From assembly GCA_037439785.1 (NCBI GenBank), contig JBBIVJ010000027.1, positions 1-64,000 of the forward strand: a stretch of DNA of 64,000 bases. Reading direction: 5' to 3'. Shown here piece by piece: positions 7,628 through 15,636 of this stretch (positions are counted from its first letter, which is position 1; each line of letters starts with the position of its first letter). The notes below the pieces were generated by a model that saw only the letters and a list, made by a program, of their open reading frames with translations, did not search any database and had not been told where the DNA came from. The DNA is from DSVZ01 sp037439785 (GTDB lineage Bacteria; Verrucomicrobiota; Verrucomicrobiia; Limisphaerales; J093). A program made the position numbers and the translations under genes.

Positions 7628-8680
7628 TCAGGCGGGTGGGGTGGGGGCGGTCAACTGCTCGACCGCCCAGCGGGCGTGCTCGGCGATCAGCGGTTCGGGG
7701 TCGGCCGCGGCGCGGAGCAGGGCCGGCAGGGCGCGGCGGTCGCCGGCGTTGCCCAGGGCGACGCACACGTTGCGCAGCAGGCCGCGGCGGCGGGCGCGCA
7801 GCAGCGGCGTGCCGGCGAACCGCGCCCGGAAACCGGCCTCGTCCAGGGCCAGCAACTCGAGCAGCTCGGGCACGGCCAGGTCCGGCCGGGCGTGGGCGCG
7901 CATCAGCCGGCCGTCGCGGGCGAAGCGGTTCCACGGGCAGACCTCCAGGCAATCGTCACAGCCGAAAATGCGCGTCCCCACAGCCGGTCGCAGTTCGACC
8001 GGGATCGGCCCCTTCAACTCGATGGTCAGGTAGGCAATGCACCGGCGGGCATCCAGCACGAAGGGGGCCCGGAGGGCGCCGGTGGGGCAGGCGGTCAGGC
8101 AGCGGGTGCAGGTGCCGCAATGATTGCGCTCCGGCGGGTCGGGCTCCAGTTCGAGGGTGGTCAGGATTTCCGCCAGAAAAAACCAGTTGCCCAGGCAGCG
8201 GCTGATCAGGTTGGTGTGCCGGCCGATGAAGCCCAGCCCGGCCCGCTGGGCCAGGCCCCGCTCCAGCACCGGGCCGGTGTCCACGTACCACCGCGAGCGG
8301 GTCTCCGGCCCGCCGAGCTGGTTCACGAACTGCGTCAGTGCCTGCAGCGGCCCGGCCAGCACCTCGTGGTAATCCCGGGCCCGCGCGTAGCGGGCGACCA
8401 CGCCGTGTGGGGAATGCCCCGCCCCCGCGGGACCGCCCCGGTCGGGCGGCGAAGCGGCGGGATAACTGGCGGCCAGGCAGATCACGCTGCGCGCCCCGGG
8501 CAGGACCTGTTGCAGGTTGGCCCGCCGTTCGGCCTGGCGTTCCATCCAGACCATGTCGCCGTGGTGGCCCGCGGCCAACCAATGCAGGAAACGGCCGGCC
8601 GATTCGGGCGGCGCGGCCGAGGTGACGCGGCACAGATCGAAGCCCAGCTCAGCCGCGCGGGCCAGGATGGCGGCCTTCAT
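7628..8680 (-). CDS. queG: Epoxyqueuosine reductase
   Basis: This 350-residue protein reduces epoxyqueuosine to queuosine in tRNA, using cobalamin and two [4Fe-4S] clusters. The clusters are set by CGTCTRCLTACPTGAL and by CDDCLEVCPWN. The N-terminal MKAAILARAAELGFDLCRV and the GDMVWMER and YHEVLAGPLQAL segments are typical of QueG. The last 60 or so residues are HEAT-like helices (ALGNAGDRRALPALLRAAA). It is the last gene of a minus-strand operon; its ATG overlaps the aroK stop codon as ATGA, so translation is probably coupled. That overlap fixes the start at 8680. Confidence 0.95.
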   Translation of the reverse strand: MKAAILARAAELGFDLCRVTSAAPPESAGRFLHWLAAGHHGDMVWMERQAERRANLQQVLPGARSVICLAASYPAASPPDRGGPAGAGHSPHGVVARYARARDYHEVLAGPLQALTQFVNQLGGPETRSRWYVDTGPVLERGLAQRAGLGFIGRHTNLISRCLGNWFFLAEILTTLELEPDPPERNHCGTCTRCLTACPTGALRAPFVLDARRCIAYLTIELKGPIPVELRPAVGTRIFGCDDCLEVCPWNRFARDGRLMRAHARPDLAVPELLELLALDEAGFRARFAGTPLLRARRRGLLRNVCVALGNAGDRRALPALLRAAADPEPLIAEHARWAVEQLTAPTPPA

Positions 8681-9216
8681 GGGTTGGCGGCGGCGGCGCG
8701 GCGGAACTCGGTCGCGATCTGGGCGGTGAGTTGCCGGAGGGCGCGGCCCTCGACATTGATCAGGACATCCGCCTGGCGGTACACCGGTTCCCGCGCCGCC
8801 AGCAGCTCGCGGATGCGCGCGGGCGGGTCCGGCACCTGCAACAGCGGGCGGTGGGTCTGCGTGCGCACCCGTTCCCAGAGCGTCCCCGGTGAGGCCCACA
8901 ACCAGACCACCAGGGCGTGCTGCTTGAGCTGATCCAGCAGTTCCGGCCGGGCCCCCACGCCGCCGCCGGTGGCGATCACCAGCCGCGCGCGCGCGGCCAG
9001 CCCGGTGATCACCTCCCGCTCCCGGGCGCGAAACGCCGCCTCGCCGTCGCGCGCAAAAATCTCGGCCACGCTGCAGCCGGCCTGTTCCTCGATGAGCCGG
9101 TCCGTGTCCACGAACTCGAACTTCAACCGCCGGGCCAGGGCCTGGCCCACGGTGGACTTGCCACTGCCCATGAAGCCGATGAGCGCGACGTTGCGGATGT
9201 GCCGTTCCGGGTTCAT
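8677..9216 (-). CDS. aroK: Shikimate kinase
   Basis: This 179-residue P-loop enzyme phosphorylates shikimate at the 3-hydroxyl in the chorismate pathway. The Walker A motif is GFMGSGKSTVG near residue 15. DTDRLIEEQAG supplies the aspartates that bind Mg and shikimate, FRAREREV is the shikimate-binding Arg region, and ATGGGVG is the Walker B-like segment. The length is normal. It overlaps coaX upstream and queG downstream by 4 nt each (ATGA), so it belongs to the coupled five-gene operon. Confidence 0.96.
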   Translation of the reverse strand: MNPERHIRNVALIGFMGSGKSTVGQALARRLKFEFVDTDRLIEEQAGCSVAEIFARDGEAAFRAREREVITGLAARARLVIATGGGVGARPELLDQLKQHALVVWLWASPGTLWERVRTQTHRPLLQVPDPPARIRELLAAREPVYRQADVLINVEGRALRQLTAQIATEFRRAAAANP

Positions 9217-10001
9217 GCCGTCGGGTCGCCGCCGGTCTCCCGCTGATGCGCGGCCCAGACCTGGCGGAGCCCCTCCAGCGTCAGGGTCGGCACCACGGCC
9301 GTGATGCCCGGCACCTGGCCGGCCAGCAGGGCGGCGTAACCGCCGGTGGCCACCACCGGCAGCCGCCGCACGCCCAGCGCCCGTCGCACCTCGGTCAGCA
9401 GCTCGCGGATCAGGCCGCGGTACCCGATCACTGCTCCCGCCAGCATCGCCGCCCGGGTGCTGCGGCCGATCACCGCCCGCGGCCGGGTCAACCGGATGCG
9501 CGGCAGCAGCGCGGTCTTTTCGTGCAGGTAATCGGTCATCGAGGCCAGCCCCGGGGCGATGATGCCCCCCCCGTAATTCCCCCGCGCGTTGACCACGTCA
9601 AACGTCACCGCCGTCCCGAAATCCACCACCACCACCGGGGCCCCGAACCGCTGCCGGGCCGCCACGGCGTTGGCCAGCCGGTCCGGGCCGATGGTCTCGG
9701 GCCGGGGATAATCCACTCCCACCCCGCGCACGGTGCGATGGGTCAGCACCAGCGGCTCCAGCCGCCAGTGCCGGCGCAACAGGGCCACGGCGTGCGTCGT
9801 GGCCGCCGGCACCACGCTGCACAGGGCGGCGGCCGCCGGCGGCGTGCGCCCCAGCCAACACCGCAACGCCGCGGCGGTCGAGCCGTCCGCCCAGCCGGGG
9901 GTGTCCAGCTCCCGTCGCCGCAGCCCGCCGCGCGGGCCGGCCAGCGCGGCGTGGGTGTGGGTGTTGCCGATGTCCAGCAGCAGCAGCATGGGGCGTCTCA
10001 T
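9213..10001 (-). CDS. coaX: Type III pantothenate kinase
   Basis: CoaX phosphorylates pantothenate, the first step of CoA synthesis; type III enzymes belong to the ASKHA superfamily and are not feedback-inhibited by CoA. At 262 residues the length is right. LLLLDIGNTHTHAAL is the N-terminal phosphate-binding motif, VVVDFGTAVTFDVV carries the second conserved aspartate motif, and YGGGIIAPGL with VVATGG complete the fold. The start at 10001 was chosen because the ATG overlaps the birA stop codon as ATGA; a second ATG four codons on (9989) is possible. Confidence 0.95.
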   Translation of the reverse strand: MRRPMLLLLDIGNTHTHAALAGPRGGLRRRELDTPGWADGSTAAALRCWLGRTPPAAAALCSVVPAATTHAVALLRRHWRLEPLVLTHRTVRGVGVDYPRPETIGPDRLANAVAARQRFGAPVVVVDFGTAVTFDVVNARGNYGGGIIAPGLASMTDYLHEKTALLPRIRLTRPRAVIGRSTRAAMLAGAVIGYRGLIRELLTEVRRALGVRRLPVVATGGYAALLAGQVPGITAVVPTLTLEGLRQVWAAHQRETGGDPTA

Positions 10002-10978
10002 CCCACCACCGTCACATCGCCGCCGGTGATGCGCTCCAGGTGCCCGTGCTCGGTGCGCATCAACAGCGCCCCGTCCGGGTCCAGCGCTTCGGCCCGGCCG
10101 CGCACGCGCCGGCTGCCCAACGCCACCTCGATCGGGCGGCCGATGGTCGTACACAGGCTTTCCCATTCATCGGCCAGCCGCGCGAAAGCCGGGGTGGGGA
10201 CCTGGGCATACACGGCGTCCAGCTCGCGCAGCAGGGCCACCGCCAGGTCGGCGCGGGACACGGGCCGGCCCAGCTCCAGGCGCAGCGAGGTGGCCAGCCG
10301 ACGCAATTCGGCGGGAAACTCGGCGGCGGCGAGGTTGACGTCCACCCCCACCCCCAGCACCACGTGCCGGACGCGGTCCTGTTCGCCGGTCAATTCGGTG
10401 AGGATGCCGGCGAACTTGCGGCCGCGCAGCAGCAGGTCGTTGGGCCACTTGACCTCCGGCTGCAGGCCGGTCTGCGCGCGCACCGCCCGGGCCACGGCCA
10501 CGGCCGCCGCCAGGGTCAGGCGCGTTGCCTCGGGCGGACGCAGCGGCGGCCGCAACAGCACGGAAAACCACAGGCCCTGGCCCGGCGGGGAAACCCACCG
10601 CCGCCCCAGCCGACCCCGTCCGGCGCTCTGGGCTTCGGCGAAGACCACCACCCCCTCGGCCAGACCGTCCTGGGCCAGCCGCTCCACCACGTCACTCGTC
10701 GAGGTGGTCTCGCGGAACACCCGGATGTCCCGGCCGATGAGATGCCCCGGCCCCAGCCGGGCCAGCAGGTCATCCCCGTGCAGCAGGTCCGGGGCTCCCA
10801 GCAACCGGTAGCCGTGATGGGGGGTGGCCTGGATGTCGTAGCCGAGCGCCCGCAGGTCCTGGATGTGCGCCCAGACCGCCGCGCGGCTGATGCCCAGCCG
10901 CCGGGCCAGGTCCTCGCCGGACACGGCGCTGGCGCCCGCCTGCCGCAGGGCGCTCAGGATGATCGCATCGCGCGTCAT
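9998..10978 (-). CDS. birA: Bifunctional biotin ligase and biotin repressor
   Basis: This 326-residue protein attaches biotin to the carboxyl carrier protein of acetyl-CoA carboxylase. Residues 1-65 form a winged-helix DNA-binding domain (GEDLARRLGISRAAVWAHIQ), so it may also repress biotin genes; none is in the window. The catalytic domain shows the ETTSTSD motif, the biotinyl-AMP loop GRGRLGRRW and the KWPNDLLL motif. The last 50 residues are the C-terminal SH3-like domain (GSRRVRGRAEALDPDGALLM). It overlaps nadC by 4 nt (ATGA). Confidence 0.95.
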   Translation of the reverse strand: MTRDAIILSALRQAGASAVSGEDLARRLGISRAAVWAHIQDLRALGYDIQATPHHGYRLLGAPDLLHGDDLLARLGPGHLIGRDIRVFRETTSTSDVVERLAQDGLAEGVVVFAEAQSAGRGRLGRRWVSPPGQGLWFSVLLRPPLRPPEATRLTLAAAVAVARAVRAQTGLQPEVKWPNDLLLRGRKFAGILTELTGEQDRVRHVVLGVGVDVNLAAAEFPAELRRLATSLRLELGRPVSRADLAVALLRELDAVYAQVPTPAFARLADEWESLCTTIGRPIEVALGSRRVRGRAEALDPDGALLMRTEHGHLERITGGDVTVVG

Positions 10979-11853
10979 GGGCGGATCGGACGCCGCGCCG
11001 GCGCCGCTTCCAGGTCCAGGGCCACGTCCGCGGCCGGCGCCGAATGTGTCAGGGCACCGACGGAGATGAAGTCCACGCCGGTCTCCGCCACCGCGCGCAC
11101 GTTGGCCAGGGTGATGCCGCCGCTGGCCTCGGTGCGGGCCCGTCCGGCCACGAGGCGCACGGCCTGGCGCAACTGCTCCGCCGGCATGTTGTCCAGCAGG
11201 ATGATGTCGGCTCCCGCGGCAACGGCCCGGCGGACCTCTGTCAGCGTGTCGGCCTCGACCTCCACCGTCAGCCCCGGACAGGCCGCCCGCGCCTGCCGGA
11301 CCGCCCAGGTGATGGCGTCCGGGCGCCGGCCACGCAGGGCCACCAGGTGGTTGTCCTTGATGAGCACCTGGTCGAACAAGCCCAGCCGGTGATTGTGCCC
11401 GCCGCCGCAGGTCACGGCGTATTTTTCAAAGCGGCGCCAGCCGGGCGTGGTTTTCCGCGTGTCCAGGATGCGTGCGGCGGTGCCGGCCACGGCGGCCACG
11501 AACCGGGCGGTGAGCGTGGCCACGCCGGAAAGGCGCTGAACAAAGTTCAGGGCGGTGCGCTCGGCGGAGAGCAGGGCGCGGGTCGGTCCTTCCACCCGCA
11601 GCAAGGTGGCTCCCTCGGGGACCGCCGCGCCGTCGCAAAGCCGTTCCAGCACCCGCACCCGGTGGTCCACCAGTTGGAAGGACGCGACGGCGAAGTCCAG
11701 GCCGGCCGCCGTCAGGGCGCTGCGTGCCACCATCCGCGCCCGGGAGCGGGCCGGCGCGGGTACCAGGGCCCGGGTGGTCACGTCGCCCGGACCGAGGTCC
11801 TCGGCCAGCGCGCGCCGCACCGCGGTGATGATTTCGCGGGACGAAAGTTCCAC
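10975..11853 (-). CDS. nadC: Nicotinate-nucleotide pyrophosphorylase (quinolinate phosphoribosyltransferase)
   Basis: NadC converts quinolinate and PRPP to nicotinate mononucleotide in de novo NAD synthesis. The 292-residue product has the family landmarks: LAEDLGPGDVTT near the N-terminus, NFVQRLSGVAT, DTRKTTPGWRRFEKYAV and CGGGHNHRLGLFDQVLIKDNHL, and SGGITLANV near the end. The start is taken as the GTG at 11853, which gives the family N-terminus; the in-frame ATG upstream would add about 80 residues of unrelated low-complexity sequence. It is the first gene of the nadC-birA-coaX-aroK-queG operon. Confidence 0.93.
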   Translation of the reverse strand: MELSSREIITAVRRALAEDLGPGDVTTRALVPAPARSRARMVARSALTAAGLDFAVASFQLVDHRVRVLERLCDGAAVPEGATLLRVEGPTRALLSAERTALNFVQRLSGVATLTARFVAAVAGTAARILDTRKTTPGWRRFEKYAVTCGGGHNHRLGLFDQVLIKDNHLVALRGRRPDAITWAVRQARAACPGLTVEVEADTLTEVRRAVAAGADIILLDNMPAEQLRQAVRLVAGRARTEASGGITLANVRAVAETGVDFISVGALTHSAPAADVALDLEAAPARRPIRP

Positions 11854-12137
11854 GCCGGCAGCATGGCGGCGGGGGGGGGAGCGTTGAAGCCCAAACTCGG
11901 GGCGTGCCGGCTTGCTCGTCCCTGCGGCCGGCAGCAGCAAGCGGAGGTCGCGTGCCGCAATGACGCCGCGCTGACGTGGCGGACCACCCCGCCGCCGGCT
12001 TCCCCGTGTCGGCTTTTGGATCGCCGCGAGAAGGGGGGTGCCCCCGGGGGCCCCACCCGTGCCGGGGAAAGCGCGTGACGATTCCATGCCTCGCAACTAG
12101 GCTGCCGCTTCAGCAAATCACTGCCGACGTCGTGACC
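11854..12137. other. Divergent intergenic region
   Basis: This segment of 284 bases separates nadC (minus) from the oxidoreductase gene (plus) and must hold both promoters. I see no palindromic operator, riboswitch or repeat that I can name. Confidence 0.3.
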
Positions 12138-13460
12138 ATGAAGCCCTTGTACATTCCTCCCTGTTCTTCCCCCGCTCCTGCCCCCACCCTCAGCCGCCGC
12201 GCCTTCCTGCGGACGGCCGCGCGTGCGGGCGCCGCCCTGGCCCTGCCCACCGTACTGCCCGCCGCCGTCCTGGGCCGCGAAGGGGCGGTGCCACCCAGCG
12301 AGCGCATTGTGATGGGCGGCATCGGCATCGGCGGGCGCGGCTCCTATGTGCTGGGGGTCTTCCTCCAGGAACCGGACGTACAGGTGGTGGCCATCGCCGA
12401 CGTCCAGGCCGGCAAGCGCCGCGCCGCCAAGCAACGGGTGGACGCCCGCTATGGCAACACCGACTGCGCCACCTACCGCGACCTGCGCGAGCTGCTGGCC
12501 CGGCCGGACATTGACGCCGTCCTCATCGCCACCGGCCCCAACTGGCACGCCGCCGCCTCCACCCTCGCCGCCGAGGCCGGCAAGGACATTTACTGCGAAA
12601 AACCCTGTACCAAGAACATCGCCGAAAGCCTGGCCCTGGCCGAAACCATGCGCCGGACCGCCCGCGTGTTCCAGGCCGGCACCCAGCGCCGCAGCCTGCC
12701 CAACTTCGCCTTCGCCGTGGAACTGGCCCGCACCGGCCGCCTGGGCCGGCTGCAATCCCTCCACGCCCAGCCGCTGGGCCTCAAGACCGTCATGAGCGGC
12801 TGGTACCCCCCCGAGCCCGCACCCGACCCCGAGGAGGTGGACTGGGACCTGTACCTCGGCCCCGCCGCCTGGCGCCCCTTCAACCGGAGACTCCTCAACG
12901 CCTTCCACTTTGAAAAAGGCGGCGGCTTTGTCGGCGCCCTCGGCGGGGGCGGCGTCCTGGAATGGGGCTCGCATTGCGTGGACCTCTGCCAGTGGGCGGC
13001 CGATGCCGACCACACCGCGCCCGTTGAATACGAGCCGGCCGGCAACCGCCTCCTGGCCCGCTATGCCAGCGGCGTCCAACTGATCATGCGCGACGACGGC
13101 TGGCTCCCGCTGGGGTCCTGCCCGGTCCGCTTCGAGGGGGACGCCGGCTGGGTCGAGACCGCCGACAACGGCGACCTCGAGGCGAGTTCTCCCGATTTGC
13201 TGGTGGGCCGCAGCGACAAGATCGGCGGCTACCCGGCCGACTTCCACATCCGCAACTTCCTCGACTGCGTCAAAACCCGCGGCCAGCCGCGCGCCAACGC
13301 CGACGTGGCCTGCTGGTCCCACATCGCCTGTCACGCCGCCAACATCGCCCTGCTGCTGGGCCGCAAGCTGCGCTACGACCCCGCCAAAAACGAATTCCCC
13401 GGCGATGACGAAGCCAACCGCCTCCGCGGCGAAGCCCTGCGCGAACCCTGGCGCGTCTGA
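12138..13460 (+). CDS. Gfo/Idh/MocA-family oxidoreductase with Tat signal
   Basis: This is a 440-residue NAD(P)-dependent oxidoreductase, probably acting on a sugar or sugar derivative outside the cytoplasm. The N-terminus carries a twin-arginine signal (SRRAFLRTAAR followed by a hydrophobic Ala/Leu run), as in many PVC members exported folded with bound cofactor. The Rossmann fold follows: GGIGIGGRGSYVLG, VVAIADVQ, DIDAVLIATG. DIYCEKPCTKNI is the family EKP motif with the catalytic lysine, and GGGVLEWGSHCVDLCQWA gives the conserved DLxxW-type segment. It ends 34 bases before the HEAT-repeat gene, so the two may share a transcript. The substrate cannot be told from sequence. Confidence 0.9.
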   Translation: MKPLYIPPCSSPAPAPTLSRRAFLRTAARAGAALALPTVLPAAVLGREGAVPPSERIVMGGIGIGGRGSYVLGVFLQEPDVQVVAIADVQAGKRRAAKQRVDARYGNTDCATYRDLRELLARPDIDAVLIATGPNWHAAASTLAAEAGKDIYCEKPCTKNIAESLALAETMRRTARVFQAGTQRRSLPNFAFAVELARTGRLGRLQSLHAQPLGLKTVMSGWYPPEPAPDPEEVDWDLYLGPAAWRPFNRRLLNAFHFEKGGGFVGALGGGGVLEWGSHCVDLCQWAADADHTAPVEYEPAGNRLLARYASGVQLIMRDDGWLPLGSCPVRFEGDAGWVETADNGDLEASSPDLLVGRSDKIGGYPADFHIRNFLDCVKTRGQPRANADVACWSHIACHAANIALLLGRKLRYDPAKNEFPGDDEANRLRGEALREPWRV

Positions 13461-13494
13461 CCTCCCGGCCCGGCCAACCTTCCGCCTTTCTGCC

Positions 13495-15462
13495 ATGAAC
13501 ACCTCCTGCCCGCGTCTCCGCCTTCCCCTCGCCCTCGGCCTGTGGCTGCTCGCCGCCCTGGGCCTTGTCTGCCCGCCCGCAGCGGCGGCCGAAGTGCCCG
13601 CCGAGGACGCCCTGCTCCGCGTCCTGCAAACCTCGAACAGCCCGGCCGAGAAGGCGATGGCCTGCCGGCAACTGGCCCGGCGCGGCACCGCCCGCGCCGT
13701 ACCGGTCCTTGCCCCGCTCCTGGCCGATGTCGAACTGGCCTCTTGGGCGCGCATCGCCCTCGAGGCCATTCCGGACCCCGCGGCCGACGCCGCCCTCCGC
13801 GAAGCCGCCGGCCGCCTCCAGGGCCGCCTGTTGGTGGGCGTGCTCAACTCCCTCGGCGTGCGCCGTGACGCACAGGCCGTGGCCCTCCTCACCGGTCGGC
13901 TGCAGGACGCCGACCCGGAAGTGGCGGATGCCGCGGCGGTGGCCCTGGGCCGGATCGGTACTCCCGCCGCCGCCGCCGCCCTGAAGGCCCGTCTGCTCGA
14001 GGCCGTGCCCCCCCTCCGCGCCGCCCTGGGCGAAGGCTGCGTCCGCGCTGCCGACCACCTCCGCGTCGCCGGCCAAACCGGGGCCGCCCGCGACCTCTGC
14101 GATGCGGCCCGCGCCGCGGCGCTCCCGCCCCCGCAGCGCCTCCAGGCACTGCGCGGCGCCCTCCTGGTGCGCGGGGCCGAGGGCCTGCCGCTGCTGCGCG
14201 AAACCCTGCGCGCCGAAGACCGCCGCTCCTTCCAGCTTGGCCTGCGCGTGCTCCGCGAGCTGCCCGGCAACCGCGTCACCCAGGTCCTGTCCTCCGAACT
14301 GCCGTCCCTCCCGCCCGAACGCCAGCCGCTGGTGCTGGCCGCCCTGGCCGACCGCGACGATGCCGAATTGCGCCCGCTGCTGGTCCGGGTCGTTCAGGCC
14401 ACCAATACCCCCGCGCTGCGCCTGGCGGCGGTCCAGGCCCTCGAACGCCACGGCACCGCCGACGCCCTGCCCTTGTTGCTCGAGGCCGCCCTGGCCCCGC
14501 AGCCCGAGCTGGCCCGTGCCGCCCGCCAAACCCTGTCCCGCCTGCGCGCCCCCGGCGTCGAGGCCGCCCTGGTGGCCCGCCTCACCACCGCCCCCGATGC
14601 CCAGCGGCCGGTCTTGATCGAAGTGTGCGCGGCGCGACGTCTGACCGGTGCCCTGCCGGCCCTGATCCCGGCTCTCGATGCCCCGCAACCCGCCCTCCGG
14701 CGCGCGGCCGTGCGGGCTGTTGGCGCGCTCGGAACCGTGAGCGAACTGCCGGCCCTCCTCCGCGCCCTGGACACCGCCCCGGACGAGGCCAGCCGGGCCG
14801 ACGTCGAATCGGCCCTGTTGGACGTGGCCGGGCGGGCCGGCGCGGCTGCGCTCGAGGCGCTGCTCCCGCTGATGAAAAACGCGGACCCGGCGCGCCGCCA
14901 GGTGGGGCTGCACGCCCTCGCCAGCGTGGGCGGACCGCGCGCCTTGGAGGCGGTGGTGGCGGCCACGCAGGATGCCGACCCCGAGGTTCAGGACGAGGCC
15001 GTGCGCACGCTCTCGACCTGGCCCAACAACTGGCCGGAAGACACGGCGGTGGAGCAACCCTTGCTGGCGCTGGTCCGCTCCGGTACCAAGCGCGCCCACC
15101 AGGTGCTGGGCTGGCGCGGCTACCTCCAGCATCTGCAGGTGGACCCGCGCCTGGACGACGCCGCCCGCGTCGAGCGGGTCCGGGCCCTGTGGGCTTCCCT
15201 GCCCGGCACCGAGGAGAAGCAGGCCGCGCTGGGCGCCCTCGGCAACTGGCGCACGCCGGCGGCGCTGGACTTCCTGCAGGCGCGCCTGGCCGAGGCGGAC
15301 CTGGTCGAGGCCGCCTGCTCGGCGTTGGTGAGCCTGGCCTCCCGCAACATCCCGGGGGTGAGCGCCGAGACCCGCCGCGCCGTGCTGCAAACCGTCGTCG
15401 AGAAATCCCCCACCGAGGCCACGCGCCAGCGCGCCCGCGGTGCCCTCGAGCGGATGCGCTAA
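13495..15462 (+). CDS. Secreted HEAT-repeat protein
   Basis: A signal peptide (MNTSCPRLRLPLALGLW, then a hydrophobic run ending in AAAAE) is followed by about 600 residues of HEAT/PBS-lyase-like repeats, two helices of 30 or so residues each: for example DPEVADAAAVALGRIGTPAA and LRRAAVRAVGALGTVSELPA. No enzyme motif is seen. Such solenoids act as protein-binding scaffolds and in Verrucomicrobia are often exported next to sugar oxidoreductases. It lies directly downstream of a Tat-exported Gfo/Idh/MocA protein, so partnership in the periplasm is a reasonable inference. 655 residues; the ATG at 13495 begins the signal peptide. Confidence 0.82.
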   Translation: MNTSCPRLRLPLALGLWLLAALGLVCPPAAAAEVPAEDALLRVLQTSNSPAEKAMACRQLARRGTARAVPVLAPLLADVELASWARIALEAIPDPAADAALREAAGRLQGRLLVGVLNSLGVRRDAQAVALLTGRLQDADPEVADAAAVALGRIGTPAAAAALKARLLEAVPPLRAALGEGCVRAADHLRVAGQTGAARDLCDAARAAALPPPQRLQALRGALLVRGAEGLPLLRETLRAEDRRSFQLGLRVLRELPGNRVTQVLSSELPSLPPERQPLVLAALADRDDAELRPLLVRVVQATNTPALRLAAVQALERHGTADALPLLLEAALAPQPELARAARQTLSRLRAPGVEAALVARLTTAPDAQRPVLIEVCAARRLTGALPALIPALDAPQPALRRAAVRAVGALGTVSELPALLRALDTAPDEASRADVESALLDVAGRAGAAALEALLPLMKNADPARRQVGLHALASVGGPRALEAVVAATQDADPEVQDEAVRTLSTWPNNWPEDTAVEQPLLALVRSGTKRAHQVLGWRGYLQHLQVDPRLDDAARVERVRALWASLPGTEEKQAALGALGNWRTPAALDFLQARLAEADLVEAACSALVSLASRNIPGVSAETRRAVLQTVVEKSPTEATRQRARGALERMR

Positions 15463-15636
15463 CCCGCGCCGGTGCGGGTTAGCGCTGGCGCCCCGCCGCC
15501 GCGACCTCCGCCGGCCGCCGCCGGAGGTCGGAATCGCGGCCCGCCTGTTGCGGAGCCGACAGGGCCGACGGCCCGGGGGCCGCGGGGGCGGGGGGCGGTA
15601 CTTCCGTGCCGCGTGCCGCACTGTTACGTTGCCCGC

